Counted from the stretch's first letter, positions 6,497-16,060 are shown. The stretch: 37,144 nt of DNA from Bacteroidales bacterium (GCA_016936665.1 JAFGXI010000040.1:1-37144); one strand, 5' to 3'. Notes: generated by a model not told the origin, from the sequence alone. Numbers and translations are program-made.

Positions 6497-8356
6497 TTAA
6501 TTGCTGTTTTTTTCTGCGATGGCTTCTTCACCAATCATTTGTTTTCTATATTGTATTGATGGAGATTTTAAAAAACTACCTAAACCTAATTGTTCCCACT
6601 TCTGATCAATGGTATCGATGGTCGCTTGGTTCATAACCACAGGGTTCGGCCAATCTCTCTGAAAACCATCTTTTTCTTTGGTTTTTTTAGTGCCATCGAT
6701 AAAGATTCGATGGTTTATTATTTTACAGTCTCTTTTTGGATCGATATGGTTAGATGCAGTCCAAGTGATATTAAATAAGTTGTTAATTTCGACATGTTTA
6801 TCGACAAAAACAATCCATTTTATACTAGGATTGATTTGCGCAGATATTTCTGCAATTTGCTGATCGAAATTAAAATGTGTATTTTCTACTGCGACAAAGA
6901 GCCAAGCTTTTTCCACTAAACTGATATTGCTGTTTGGAATATCAATATTTGAAAAAGTTGTGTTTTGCTCCTCTTTGGTAGCTTCTAATTCTTCTTCGAA
7001 TTTTTGAGTAGCGTCAATTCCCATTTTACTTCCGAACGACCATTTGGTAGATGCATGATCTAAAACATCGACAGGTCCTTTAGTGAAAATAACGTCTTGT
7101 TGAATATTTGTGTGTTGGTTTATTGCGTCTAAAACATCGTTGTAATTATGAATATCAACATTTTTGTCGACAACCACCATTATTTTGTTAAACATTATCT
7201 GACCGGCACCCCATAACGAATGCATTACTTTTAGTGCTTGTCCGGCATAGGTTTTATCAATTTTTATTATTGTAATGTTATGAGCAACACCGGCATAGGG
7301 CAAATCCATATCTAAAATCTCGGGCAACATGGTCATTTTAATTGGTGTTAAAAAAATTCGCTCTGTTGCTTTTCCTATATACGCGTCCTCCATAGGAGGA
7401 ATTCCAACAATGGTTGTTGGGTATATGGCATTTTTTCGGTGAGTAATACAAGTGACATGAAATTTTGGATACCAATCGGCTAGTGAATAAAACCCTGTAT
7501 GATCGCCAAAAGGGCCTTCCCAAATCCAATCTTCTTGAGGATCGACATATCCCTCGATTACAAAGTCGACATCTTTTGGTACGTAAATATTATTTGTAAT
7601 ACATTTAACCAATTCTACTTTTTTCTTTCGTATAAAACCAGCTAACATGTATTCGTCGACATTGTCGGGTAGGGGAGCTGTAGCAGAATAAGTATAAGCA
7701 GGGTCTCCGCCTAAGGTGACGGCGATAGGCATTTTTTCGCCTCTGTTTTTGTAGGCTTGAAAATGTCGAGCACCAACTTTATGTTTATGCCAATGCATTC
7801 CTGTCGATTGTTTGTCGAGAATTTGCATTCGGTACATCCCTACATTTCTAATATGTGTGTCGGGATCGATGGTGTTTACCATTGGCAATGTAATAAATGG
7901 ACCTCCGTCTTTTGGCCAAGTTGTTAACACTGGCAATTGGTATAAATCGACTTCGTTAAGGATGATTTCTTGACAAGCCCCTTTACCATCGATTTTTTTT
8001 GGCATCCATGAATTAAGTTTACTGAGTTGGGGTAGGAGTTTAAGTTTGTCGATAAACCCTTCTTTTGGTCCGGTCAACGATTTGAAAAGCGTTTCCATTT
8101 CCTCTCCAATTCGATCGAGGTGCTCGACATTAAGAGCCATTTGCATTCTTTTAAGAGACCCCATTGCATTGATAAGAACCGGAAAATTGGTGCCTGTATT
8201 TTCGAAAAGTATAGCCTTCCCTCCATCCTTTAATTTGGAAAATCGGTCGGTAATTTCTGTAATTTCTAACTTAGGGTCGACTCTTTCGGTTACTTTTATT
8301 AACTCTCCTTGCCGGTCAAGTTGGTCGACAAATTCTTGTAAACTCTCGTATGCCAT
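6497..8356 (-). CDS. ubiD: UbiD-family (menaquinone-type) decarboxylase
   Basis: 619 residues, cytoplasmic, full length for the long Bacteroidota form of the family. UbiD enzymes decarboxylate aromatic acids with prenylated FMN supplied by a UbiX partner. The prFMN/metal-binding region is visible as GMYRMQ (173-178) and HWHKH (188-192), GGDPA (216-220), and the catalytic acid lies in WEGPFGDHTGFY (279-290, Glu280). In Bacteroidota this type is usually annotated as menaquinone biosynthesis decarboxylase, which fits the menaquinone-linked SdhCAB in the same window; the exact substrate is inferred. It follows the TerB-like gene by 12 bases and is probably co-transcribed with it. No ubiX is visible here. 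The family assignment is very safe; the symbol is given by family, not by proven pathway. Confidence 0.88.
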   Translation of the reverse strand: MAYESLQEFVDQLDRQGELIKVTERVDPKLEITEITDRFSKLKDGGKAILFENTGTNFPVLINAMGSLKRMQMALNVEHLDRIGEEMETLFKSLTGPKEGFIDKLKLLPQLSKLNSWMPKKIDGKGACQEIILNEVDLYQLPVLTTWPKDGGPFITLPMVNTIDPDTHIRNVGMYRMQILDKQSTGMHWHKHKVGARHFQAYKNRGEKMPIAVTLGGDPAYTYSATAPLPDNVDEYMLAGFIRKKKVELVKCITNNIYVPKDVDFVIEGYVDPQEDWIWEGPFGDHTGFYSLADWYPKFHVTCITHRKNAIYPTTIVGIPPMEDAYIGKATERIFLTPIKMTMLPEILDMDLPYAGVAHNITIIKIDKTYAGQALKVMHSLWGAGQIMFNKIMVVVDKNVDIHNYNDVLDAINQHTNIQQDVIFTKGPVDVLDHASTKWSFGSKMGIDATQKFEEELEATKEEQNTTFSNIDIPNSNISLVEKAWLFVAVENTHFNFDQQIAEISAQINPSIKWIVFVDKHVEINNLFNITWTASNHIDPKRDCKIINHRIFIDGTKKTKEKDGFQRDWPNPVVMNQATIDTIDQKWEQLGLGSFLKSPSIQYRKQMIGEEAIAEKNSN

Positions 8357-8368
8357 TTAGTATTTGTC

Positions 8369-8773
8369 TTAATTCAAGTGTTTTTTTATTTGAGCAAGCA
8401 TTTCTTTTTCAGGAACTAAATCGTTTTTGAATTTTATAATGAGTGCAATCAGCTCATCGGTTAGCATAAGGTTCAAACCTAAATGCAGGGCAATATTTTT
8501 TATTCTTATGATTTCTTCTTGATGAATTTCGCCATCTATTTTCATTAAAAAAAGCAGCTGAAATAGATGTTGCATGCGGTCTTCGTACGATATTGGTTTG
8601 GTAATAGTGAACTCTAAATGTCCCTCCATTAAATCAATAACATCGTTTTCGGAAAGCTCAAGGCTTTTTGCGATATCAATTAGAAATTGGTATTCGTTGG
8701 TTTTTACAGTTTGGTCGGCGACTGCAATTTGGTACAAATCGAACAGTCTTGATTTTGCAGTATTTTTATCCAT
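8369..8773 (-). CDS. TerB-like helical protein
   Basis: A 134-residue, all-helical cytoplasmic protein. The pattern of paired helices with FLMKIDGEIHQEE (75-87) in the middle resembles the TerB/DjlA N-terminal family: acidic, metal-binding-like loops after 'IDG.I...E'. The first half has a matching IAVADQTVKTNE segment (16-27), a typical internal repeat of the fold. The role of stand-alone TerB-like proteins is unclear; TerB is linked to tellurite and stress responses but there are no other ter genes here. It is 12 bases upstream of the UbiD gene on the same strand, so it is likely in that transcript. The fold call is moderate, function unknown. Confidence 0.65.
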   Translation of the reverse strand: MDKNTAKSRLFDLYQIAVADQTVKTNEYQFLIDIAKSLELSENDVIDLMEGHLEFTITKPISYEDRMQHLFQLLFLMKIDGEIHQEEIIRIKNIALHLGLNLMLTDELIALIIKFKNDLVPEKEMLAQIKKHLN

Positions 8774-8787
8774 TATATAGTTAGAAT

Positions 8788-8833
8788 AAAAAAAAGAAGC
8801 CTTTAGCCAATGATTAAAAACAAAGGCTAAAGG
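8788..8833 (-). terminator. Rho-independent terminator after ferritin-like gene
   Basis: Read on the minus strand, CCTTTAGCC (8833-8825) pairs perfectly with GGCTAAAGG (8808-8800), a 9-bp stem with a 16-base loop, then CTTC and a run of eight T (8795-8788). It lies 25 bases after the stop of the ferritin-like gene and separates it from the TerB-UbiD pair. Confidence 0.8.
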
Positions 8834-8857
8834 TCTCGTTTTATGTTTAATTATCTA

Positions 8858-9355
8858 TTAGAAAGGCCAAAAACTATTGTCATTCCATACTTTATCTTGA
8901 AGCGCTTTGTCGATTTCGTGAAGCAATTTATTATGGCCTCTTTCCCAATTGGCTAACCAATTATAGAAATCTCTCTCTTCTTTTGTTTCAGCAGTTTCAG
9001 CACGATCGCTATACACTTTGATGGCTCTGTTTTCCATGTCGATAGCCGATGAAATAGCTGCAGACTCGAAGCTCGCACTTTCGATTTTTTGCTTTACTTT
9101 CTGAGTTAGTATATCATCGTCAGCATGGTCTTCATGTTTAAACTCAACCTTAGAAAAAGATTCGTTTTTTGTGAAGTTTTCGTATTGCTCTGTAAGAAAC
9201 TTCACGTGCTCATCTTCTTCGTCAGCCATCATTTGAAAGAACTCTTTTACATCTGAGTCGTTGGCTTGAGATGCAACATGTGAATAAAAGGCTTTCCCTT
9301 TTCTTTCTAACAGTATTGCTGTTTTTAGAATTTCTATTGTTTTTTCGCTTTTCAT
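8858..9355 (-). CDS. Ferritin-like diiron (rubrerythrin-type) protein
   Basis: 165 residues forming a four-helix ferritin-like domain with the diiron ligands in the expected order: Glu17 (LLERKG), ExxH at Glu47-His50 (EEDEH), Glu108 (DMENRA) and ExxH at Glu138-His141 (WERGH). It matches the rubrerythrin/ferritin family minus the C-terminal rubredoxin domain, so it would need an outside electron donor if it acts as a peroxidase. The likely role is in iron handling or peroxide defence in the cytoplasm. It starts 26 bases after the stop of the secreted protease gene, so it may share that transcript; a strong terminator follows it. The loop between helices two and three (about 62-82) is long and acidic with His residues (KHEDHADDD), which could bind metal. 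Confidence 0.85.
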   Translation of the reverse strand: MKSEKTIEILKTAILLERKGKAFYSHVASQANDSDVKEFFQMMADEEDEHVKFLTEQYENFTKNESFSKVEFKHEDHADDDILTQKVKQKIESASFESAAISSAIDMENRAIKVYSDRAETAETKEERDFYNWLANWERGHNKLLHEIDKALQDKVWNDNSFWPF

Positions 9356-9381
9356 ATTTTTAAATGAGTTGTTGATTCTAA

Positions 9382-11820
9382 TTATTCAATAACTATCTTA
9401 CGCGTTACAGTATTGCTTTGGTTGCTAATTTTAGCCACGTACACACCTGCAGGTAAGTTTGATAAATTATATTTTTTTGTACTTTCAGTTTGCGTTGCAT
9501 TGAAAACTTCGGCGCCACTCATATTGTAAATTGAGATATTGGTAGCTTTAGAATTTTTTTCAATTTGGATGTTGAATGTACCGTTACTTGGGTTCGGGTA
9601 AATTTGAATTGCATTATCAACAAATGGACTCTCTGTATTTTGCCCAAGTGGACATAAAACTGGGAAAATACCTAATGCAGTGCTCATTTCCCATGCATTA
9701 GCATCAGAGAATTCGTACCAAGAACCGCCGTCCCATTGTTCCCAAGCATAATTTGTAGCTAAATCATTTTGTGTAGAAACGGAAGAAAGGGTATCGCCGG
9801 AGCCCATGTTAAAACCACATGAATAAGAAATAAAGAAATCGTCGCTTAATTGTAAACCACCAAAATCTACATAATAAATTGGTGTGCTAGCTGTTGCGGA
9901 TTCTATATCGGCTAGAGGAACAGTTACGGTGTGTAAGGCCGATCCGGGTGTGCCACTAGAACCGTTTAAAACCTCGAAAGAAACGTTAGGATTTGTTCCT
10001 GATTCTGCAACTGCGAAGTAAAAATAAGCACCCTCAAGTATGTTATTTGTTGGACTGTAAGAATAAAAGTTAGCTTTTTTCATGTCGCCGTAACCATTTG
10101 TTCCACAAACATAACCTCCGCCACTTGTTGCGCTAACACCGTAAAGCACTATTGTTTCAGTTCCGATGTAATCTATAGTGTCGCATTCTGCTGTACTTGC
10201 ATCTAACACATGAATGTATTCTGTTTTAGTTTCTGTATCTGATGTTCCATTGTTCACGGTTAATGTTACGTCGAAATCACCAGCTGTATTGTAAGTAATA
10301 GCGGGCGGGTTTTGTCCATTAAATGAAGCCTGCGAACCACCTTCGAAAGTCCATGACCAAGATGAAATAGCAGTACCACCATCTGTAGATAAATCGGTAA
10401 ATGTTACCGATTGTCCCATTGTTATTGTAGTGGTGTTTGCGCTAAATTCTGCATCTAAAGAGGCTGAGCCTTGGGCACATTGAGCTGCAGCATAAGCATC
10501 TATACATCCACTGCCAGCTTCAATTGAATTGCCAGTAGTAGCTTGTGCTGTAGTCTTTAAACAACTTTCTACTTCGTCTGGTGTTAGAGCGGGGTTGATA
10601 GATAATAATAATCCACACAAGCCAGCAGTAACAGGACATGCCATTGAGGTTCCTTGCATACCATCGTAGTTAGCGCCCGTAAAACCGGTTATTCCATCTA
10701 AATAATAAGCTTGTGTATAAGTGGTACTAGGTAGGTTTGCTCCATTAGCTGTAGGAAGTGCATATCCACCTGGTGCAGCAATATCAACCCATGATCCGTA
10801 TTGAGAAAAGTCCGACAACTCTAAGTCTTCGTTTACTGAGGCAACGGCAATAACAGCCGCATATGCAGCAGGATAAGATAGTGTGCTTACGCCATCGTTA
10901 CCAGCGGCTGCAACCAAAACAATTCCACTACTTTTTAAGTTGTTATACCAAGTGTTTTCTGAAGAACTATAAGATCCTCCTCCGTATGACATGCTAATAA
11001 CATTAGCACCATTGTTCGCTGCCCATTCTTCTCCATAGCCGGTATAATACATATCGCCGTTATTGTCGGCAGAACGGTAAGTCATTAAGCTAACATTATA
11101 ACCAATTGATGCAACACCAATGTTATTGTTAGATTGTGCTCCAACTAAGCCTGCACAGTGTGTCCCATGAGACCACTCATATGCATCCATCGAAGAAGTT
11201 TGAGATACCGTAGAAGGAGGACTAGATGAATTAGTAGGGGCAACATAGCTTTGTTGTGCAACTATTTTGTTAGATAAATCTGGGTGGCTCGACCAAATAG
11301 CATTATCTACAATTGCAACTTTTATATTCGAATTTCCTGTTGAGATATCCCAAGCTTGTTGAGCATTAATAATATCTAAATGCCAATTCCAGTTGTAACC
11401 ATAAGCTGTTGATGCATATAAAGGATCGTTTGGCGTGTGCAATGTTTTTCTCATTGGAACTTTTTCTGCATACTCTACAAAATTTAAATCTTCGAGAGCC
11501 TCAATTGCTTGATCTACTTTTGATGCATCATCGATTTTAACTCTATAAATAGATTTTAAATCTTCATCGGCTGTTTTTAATAAAAACGCTTTTTCAACCC
11601 ATTCAAGACCAAAATCTTCATCAATTTTTTTTAAGAAAGCATTGTCGTATATACTTATCTTTCTGTCTTTGCTTGGCATAATAACCTGATTACGCATTTG
11701 GTTTTTTACTTTAAAATAAATGCGACCATCTTGGTATTCAGGATTAATTGTTTGTGCGCTTAGGGATAAACTAAACAGCACAATACTAATGGTGGTTAAT
11801 AGTGTAATAAATTGTTTCAT
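9382..11820 (-). CDS. T9SS-secreted subtilisin-like (S8) serine protease with PKD domain
   Basis: 812 residues. The signal peptide ends near LSAQ (20-23), followed by a propeptide region. The peptidase S8 domain has all catalytic residues: Asp172 (AIVDNA), His218 (SHGTHCAG), the oxyanion Asn308 (AAGNDG) and Ser392 (GTSMACP). A PKD-like domain follows (about 455-540; FSANTTTITMGQ and SWSWTFEGG), then a jelly-roll-like stretch, then a type A C-terminal sorting domain (about 738-812) beginning IQIYPNPSNG and ending TRKIVIE. The last domain directs export through the type IX secretion system and surface anchoring. The enzyme should act outside the cell on proteins. The start ATG is clear. It diverges from the carbonic anhydrase-like gene with a 147-base intergenic region. 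Confidence 0.93.
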   Translation of the reverse strand: MKQFITLLTTISIVLFSLSLSAQTINPEYQDGRIYFKVKNQMRNQVIMPSKDRKISIYDNAFLKKIDEDFGLEWVEKAFLLKTADEDLKSIYRVKIDDASKVDQAIEALEDLNFVEYAEKVPMRKTLHTPNDPLYASTAYGYNWNWHLDIINAQQAWDISTGNSNIKVAIVDNAIWSSHPDLSNKIVAQQSYVAPTNSSSPPSTVSQTSSMDAYEWSHGTHCAGLVGAQSNNNIGVASIGYNVSLMTYRSADNNGDMYYTGYGEEWAANNGANVISMSYGGGSYSSSENTWYNNLKSSGIVLVAAAGNDGVSTLSYPAAYAAVIAVASVNEDLELSDFSQYGSWVDIAAPGGYALPTANGANLPSTTYTQAYYLDGITGFTGANYDGMQGTSMACPVTAGLCGLLLSINPALTPDEVESCLKTTAQATTGNSIEAGSGCIDAYAAAQCAQGSASLDAEFSANTTTITMGQSVTFTDLSTDGGTAISSWSWTFEGGSQASFNGQNPPAITYNTAGDFDVTLTVNNGTSDTETKTEYIHVLDASTAECDTIDYIGTETIVLYGVSATSGGGYVCGTNGYGDMKKANFYSYSPTNNILEGAYFYFAVAESGTNPNVSFEVLNGSSGTPGSALHTVTVPLADIESATASTPIYYVDFGGLQLSDDFFISYSCGFNMGSGDTLSSVSTQNDLATNYAWEQWDGGSWYEFSDANAWEMSTALGIFPVLCPLGQNTESPFVDNAIQIYPNPSNGTFNIQIEKNSKATNISIYNMSGAEVFNATQTESTKKYNLSNLPAGVYVAKISNQSNTVTRKIVIE

Positions 11821-11932
11821 ATGTTTATGGTTTATTAAGTATTTAAATATAGCTGTATAAAATGATTGAAGAGAATCTATAGCAATTTACAAATTAATTT
11901 TTTTAGATAATTAATCAATATATACTTTTGCT

Positions 11933-11940
11933 CAAAAGTA
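11933..11940 (+). promoter_or_regulatory. Possible -7 element for the gamma-CA gene
   Basis: TACTTTTG matches the Bacteroidota TAnnTTTG box and lies 27 bases before the ATG at 11968. No clear TTTG box is seen about 20 bases upstream, only T-rich sequence, so the call is weak. Confidence 0.35.
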
Positions 11941-11967
11941 ATAAACAACCATATTATTTCAAAATTC

Positions 11968-12489
11968 ATGGCTTTAATAAAATCTGTAAAAGGAATAAAT
12001 CCTCAATTTGGGCAAAATTGTTATTTAGCGGAAAATGCGACTATTGTAGGAGATGTTGTAATGGGAAACGATTGTAGTGTCTGGTTTAATGCCGTAATTC
12101 GTGGTGATGTAAACAGTATTAGAATAGGGAACAAGGTAAATATTCAAGATGGAACAGTTTTACACTGTCTTTACCAGAAATCGGTAGTAGAAATTGGCGA
12201 TAATGTTTCTATTGGTCATAACGTAACGATACATGGTGCTAAAATAGAAAACAATGTGCTTGTCGGAATGGGTGCTACGATTTTAGATCATGCTGTTATT
12301 GGCGAAAATTCTATAATTGCGGCCAATTCTTTAGTTTTAGATAGCACTATTGTAGAACCAAACAGCATATATGCAGGGGTTCCGGCAAAAAGAATTAAAA
12401 GCATTGAACCTGAACAATCGAGAGAAATGATTCAGAAAATTGCCAATAATTATTTGATGTACAGTAGTTGGTTTAAAGAAGAGGAATAA
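11968..12489 (+). CDS. Gamma-carbonic anhydrase family protein (hexapeptide repeat)
   Basis: A 173-residue left-handed beta-helix protein built of hexapeptide repeats (VGDVVMGNDC, IGDNVSIGHNV, IGENSIIAANS). The three zinc ligands of the gamma-class enzymes are in place: His66 (VLHC), His84 (GHNV) and His89 (IHGA), the last two five apart as expected. The short form without the N-terminal extension of the archaeal Cam enzyme is the YrdA/PaaY-like type; members are often of unproven activity and may act on CO2/bicarbonate or as thioesterase-like partners. Cytoplasmic, likely a trimer. Its TAA stop overlaps the ATG of the next gene by one base, so the two are co-translated. Confidence 0.85.
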   Translation: MALIKSVKGINPQFGQNCYLAENATIVGDVVMGNDCSVWFNAVIRGDVNSIRIGNKVNIQDGTVLHCLYQKSVVEIGDNVSIGHNVTIHGAKIENNVLVGMGATILDHAVIGENSIIAANSLVLDSTIVEPNSIYAGVPAKRIKSIEPEQSREMIQKIANNYLMYSSWFKEEE

Positions 12490-14168
12490 TGCGAATATGG
12501 CTGAATGTTTTTTTAGTTTTTATTTCATCTGTGGTTCATTCACAAGATGTTGTTCCCTCGGTTTATCCCGAAATTCAATTCGAAAATAAACAAGGATTTT
12601 CTATCAGTTTAGAGGATAAAAATTTTTTTAATAAAGAGTCGTATTCATATATCTCGTGGCCTGCAATTTTGGGGAGTCCGGAAGGAACAGGCAATGGTAT
12701 TCAGTTTTCATTTTTAGATGAAAAATTTTCTGGAGCTATAAAAGTTGGATATAGATCGCAAAAGAATCCTTTATTTATCGACTGGTATGAGAAAGAATTT
12801 AATATTTTTAAAGGTAAAGCCAACATTAATCTTGAAACAATTAGGCAATCTTGGCTTGGTATTACAAGGCTCCACTTCAATGAAGATGAATTGATAATAA
12901 TGGTTTTAGATCGTGATTCGTCTATTCTCTACATTGGAAATTTAGCTTATCAATATAAAGGGTTTTATAAAGTGAAACCTACATTAATAGGTTCTCTTAA
13001 TGTGCGTTTTTTTAACGATAGTTTAAGAATTGATTATAAAACTTTTCCGGAAGTTTTTACCGAAATCCAAGTAGGAACCAGACACTTTCAAGAAATTCAA
13101 GCTGATACTGATCACAAATTTCAAATTCCAATAGAACCGAATGAATTAATTGATTCTGTAGGTTTAAAAATAAATGGGAGATGGCAATACTATCAATTGA
13201 AATTTTTCGATAATAATAGTTCGGTTTGGTCTTTTTCTCTAGCTAATTCCAATTTTAGAAATGATGTAATGCCTTACTGGACTGATAGTTTGTTGTTTAA
13301 TTCGCTAAATTATTCGGTTAAAAACAAAGATAAATTTTGTTTAATTGTAGGCAGTAAATCAGATTCTACGTCAAGTCAGTTGCAAAATAAACAATTGCAA
13401 TATTATCAATTTCAGAATTACATATCGCCTTTCACTGTAGGGCTTCAATGTTACTATACGATGGGTGAAAATGATCGGCTTTTTCAGACCTATAATTTTG
13501 ATTCTTTAGGACGATTAAATCTCGATAAATTTCCATTTGCAACAGAAAGTAGTGAGGCTGTTTTTTTAGATGCTTTTAATATGCCTTACAATGGGCCTAT
13601 GGCCGACGATTCAATTTTAAACTCCAAAAAAAATTGGCCTCCATACAAGGGCAGTACCTATTGGTTTAAGCAAAATAATGTGGCCATTGTAGTATTAAAT
13701 CCCTTTCATTTTTCTTCCGAAAACAATACTGCTTATTTTTTTTCGGGCAATCAGTTAAAACATATCGATAGGCAACAGCTTTTATGGCTCGAAAAAACAA
13801 TGAAAACAATCGATATCGATAGTGCGATTCAGCATGTATTCATTGTCTCTGAACGAGATGTGTACTCAGATTCAACTTTCTATAAAACAATAAGTTCAAG
13901 TTCAAATAATAAATTAAAATGCTTGGTAAGTGCAGAAAATAACGGGTTCGCTGTTAACGATTATACGATTGGTTCAAAGCAGCTAAAACATATCAACTTA
14001 GGAAATGTATTTTTAAATAGCTCAATCGAAATCGATTCAAAAAAAATAAAACTAAAAAGCAAAAAGGCATGCTTTCTGGAGTTTGAAATAAATCAACAGC
14101 AATTAACTTTGATACAACGAAATATATCAACAAATAAGATTGAATATTCTCTGATTCTATCAGAATAA
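12489..14168 (+). CDS. Exported protein of unknown function, weak phosphoesterase likeness
   Basis: 559 residues starting with a signal peptide (MRIWLNVF..., cleavage near VVHSQ, 15-19). The N-terminal 260 residues look beta-rich, with no domain I recognise. The C-terminal half has a rhythm seen in calcineurin-like/purple acid phosphatases: a 'GSTYWFKQNNVAIVVLNPF' strand, then a GNQLKHIDRQQLLWLEKTM helix (around 422-440) and an IQHVFIVSE strand where an H-x-P metal site would be expected. The metal-binding His/Asp motifs of active enzymes (DxH, GNHE, GHxH) are not found, so if related it would be inactive. Translation is coupled to the gamma-CA gene by a one-base overlap (TAATG). It converges on the symporter gene with 21 bases between. 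Function is unknown. Confidence 0.65.
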   Translation: MRIWLNVFLVFISSVVHSQDVVPSVYPEIQFENKQGFSISLEDKNFFNKESYSYISWPAILGSPEGTGNGIQFSFLDEKFSGAIKVGYRSQKNPLFIDWYEKEFNIFKGKANINLETIRQSWLGITRLHFNEDELIIMVLDRDSSILYIGNLAYQYKGFYKVKPTLIGSLNVRFFNDSLRIDYKTFPEVFTEIQVGTRHFQEIQADTDHKFQIPIEPNELIDSVGLKINGRWQYYQLKFFDNNSSVWSFSLANSNFRNDVMPYWTDSLLFNSLNYSVKNKDKFCLIVGSKSDSTSSQLQNKQLQYYQFQNYISPFTVGLQCYYTMGENDRLFQTYNFDSLGRLNLDKFPFATESSEAVFLDAFNMPYNGPMADDSILNSKKNWPPYKGSTYWFKQNNVAIVVLNPFHFSSENNTAYFFSGNQLKHIDRQQLLWLEKTMKTIDIDSAIQHVFIVSERDVYSDSTFYKTISSSSNNKLKCLVSAENNGFAVNDYTIGSKQLKHINLGNVFLNSSIEIDSKKIKLKSKKACFLEFEINQQQLTLIQRNISTNKIEYSLILSE

Positions 14169-14189
14169 ATATCCGATTAAATAGCATTA

Positions 14190-15647
14190 TTATTTTAAGT
14201 CTCCTTTATTACTGATTGCCCAGAGTCCTAAAAAGCTAATTAAACCGTTAATTATTAGTAATTCAAATCCGATTTGGTAACTTGTATTAAAATGTATTGT
14301 TAGATATTTAATAATGAATGTTAAGATTGGTGCAGCTAGTAAAATCCAAACAGAAATTCGATCGTTTATTTTTAGTTTAGTGAACAAACCAAAAGCATAT
14401 AGCCCTAGAAGAGGACCGTATGTGTAGCCGGCGGCATCGAATAATAGCTTGATGACGCTGTCGTTGCTAATCCACTCAAAAATAATAATAACCATTGCTA
14501 TTAATACAGAAAATCCAATATGGATTAATTTACGAACTTTGATTTGTTGTTGTGCTTCATATTTTTTATCGATACCTATAATATCGAGCGAAAATGAAGT
14601 GGTAAGTGCGGTTAAGGCACTATCTGCACTTGAGTAGGCCGAAGCAATTAAACCAACAATAAAGAATATGCCGACAGCTATTGGCAATGAACCATTCACT
14701 GCGATTTCAGGGTATAAATAATCGACTCTCGACGGTATCTGAATGCCGTGCTGTTGAGCAAATAAATACAATAAAGCACCTAACGATAAAAATAATAAAT
14801 TGACCGGAACTAAAGTCAAACTAAACCAAAGCATGTTTTTTTGAGCTTCTTTTGTGTTGCGACAGGTTAAATTTTTTTGCATCATATCTTGGTCGAGGCC
14901 TGTCATTACAATAGTGATAAAGGCTCCGGCGAGGAACTGTTTTACAAAAAACTTTGCATCTTTAAAATCGTCGAAAAACCATATTTGGCTATACGTCGAT
15001 TGTTTAATTTCTCTAATAGCATCGCCAATACTCCAATTCATTTCACGAGAGAGGAGCCAGAATGTTGCTCCTACAGCTGTTAACATAAAAAATGTTTGAA
15101 GGGTATCGGTCCAAACAATTGTATTTATACCGCCCTTAAATGTGTATACCCAAATTAATAGAATGGTAATGGAAACGCTTACATAAAAGGGAATACCCCA
15201 TTGGTCGAACACTAAATATTGTAAAACGCCGGCAACTAAAAATAAGCGAAACGATGCCCCAATGACTCTCGAAAGCAAAAAGAAAGAAGCTCCTGTTTTG
15301 TAAGTAACTGTGCCAAAACGTTGATCGAGATAGGAATAAATCGAAATTAAATTTAATCTATAATATAGTGGTAAAAGCACAAAAGCAACAACAATGTAAC
15401 CAGCTAAGTATCCTAAAATCATTTGCATGTATGAGAATTGCGAAGCATCGACCCAACCCGGGACAGAAATAAAGGTTACACCAGACAGCGAAGCTCCAAT
15501 CATTCCAAAAGCAACTACAAACCAAGGCGATTGCTTGTTTGCTAGAAAAAAACTATTGTTATCGTTGTTTTTAGAAGTAAAATAGGCAATAATTAAAAGT
15601 ATAGAAAAATAAATAATGATTACTGTCAGAATAATTGTCGCCGTCAT
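14190..15647 (-). CDS. Sodium:solute symporter (SSS family)
   Basis: A 485-residue integral inner-membrane protein with about 13 hydrophobic segments, matching the SSS/SSF family. Visible family features: the first helix and the loop NSFFLANKQSPW, the unwound first core helix FGMIGASLSGVTFISVPGW (about 47-65), a GGINTIVWTDTLQTFFML segment (about 173-190), and the conserved SAYSSADSALTALTTSFSLD stretch (about 339-358), part of the sodium-binding region. It imports a small solute with Na+; which one (sugar, amino acid, vitamin, carboxylate) cannot be told. It is a single-gene unit, with a converging gene on the left and a divergent pair on the right. Confidence 0.9.
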   Translation of the reverse strand: MTATIILTVIIIYFSILLIIAYFTSKNNDNNSFFLANKQSPWFVVAFGMIGASLSGVTFISVPGWVDASQFSYMQMILGYLAGYIVVAFVLLPLYYRLNLISIYSYLDQRFGTVTYKTGASFFLLSRVIGASFRLFLVAGVLQYLVFDQWGIPFYVSVSITILLIWVYTFKGGINTIVWTDTLQTFFMLTAVGATFWLLSREMNWSIGDAIREIKQSTYSQIWFFDDFKDAKFFVKQFLAGAFITIVMTGLDQDMMQKNLTCRNTKEAQKNMLWFSLTLVPVNLLFLSLGALLYLFAQQHGIQIPSRVDYLYPEIAVNGSLPIAVGIFFIVGLIASAYSSADSALTALTTSFSLDIIGIDKKYEAQQQIKVRKLIHIGFSVLIAMVIIIFEWISNDSVIKLLFDAAGYTYGPLLGLYAFGLFTKLKINDRISVWILLAAPILTFIIKYLTIHFNTSYQIGFELLIINGLISFLGLWAISNKGDLK

Positions 15648-15757
15648 TTTGTAGAAATTTATATATATGAAAACAGACTTTGGTCTATATTTTAATCACA
15701 AAAATAAATAAAACTACTCCTTTAATGGAACAATAGTGTATACAAGTTAGTAAAACA

Positions 15758-15789
15758 GTTGTTGAAAATCATCAAAATTTATATCTTTA
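15758..15789 (+). promoter_or_regulatory. Promoter for the 75-aa/cheR pair
   Basis: GTTG (15758-15761), 20 bases, then TATCTTTA (15782-15789). This is one mismatch in each box from the Bacteroidota consensus TTTG-N19-21-TAnnTTTG. It lies 43 bases before the ATG at 15833. Confidence 0.45.
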
Positions 15790-15832
15790 AACGCAATTAA
15801 ATCATTAAACCCGAATTAATTCAAATGTAATT

Positions 15833-16060
15833 ATGGCAAAGAATAAGGCTACAAAAATCAAAAGTATACTCGATCAAATCGATTTGAGTGCACCAGATTT
15901 TGGAGCCGAAGCACCGAATTTTACGATAGAACCAAACGTTAAAAGATCGTTCGAAACGCTATCTGAAGAATTAAATATACCTGTAGAAAAACTTTATCAC
16001 GAAGCATTTGATTTATTTTTGAGACTAAAATCTAACTGGGAAAACAGGTCGATCATTTAA
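15833..16060 (+). CDS. Small protein with ribbon-helix-helix-like C-terminal part
   Basis: A 75-residue cytoplasmic protein. The N-terminal half is basic then Pro/Ala-rich (KNKATKIKSI, APDFGAEAPNF). The C-terminal half, residues about 36-67, has a pattern (KRSFETLSEELNIPVEKLYH then EAFDLFLRLK) that recalls the two helices of ribbon-helix-helix DNA-binding or antitoxin-like proteins, but the N-terminal strand is not convincing. It ends one base before the ATG of the CheR gene, so it should be co-translated with it. A job as a regulator or partner of that methyltransferase is inferred only from position. Confidence 0.6.
   Translation: MAKNKATKIKSILDQIDLSAPDFGAEAPNFTIEPNVKRSFETLSEELNIPVEKLYHEAFDLFLRLKSNWENRSII

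Noticed and set aside
8046..8360. 104-codon open frame on the plus strand
   Set aside because: It lies wholly antisense to the conserved N-terminal part of the UbiD-family gene.
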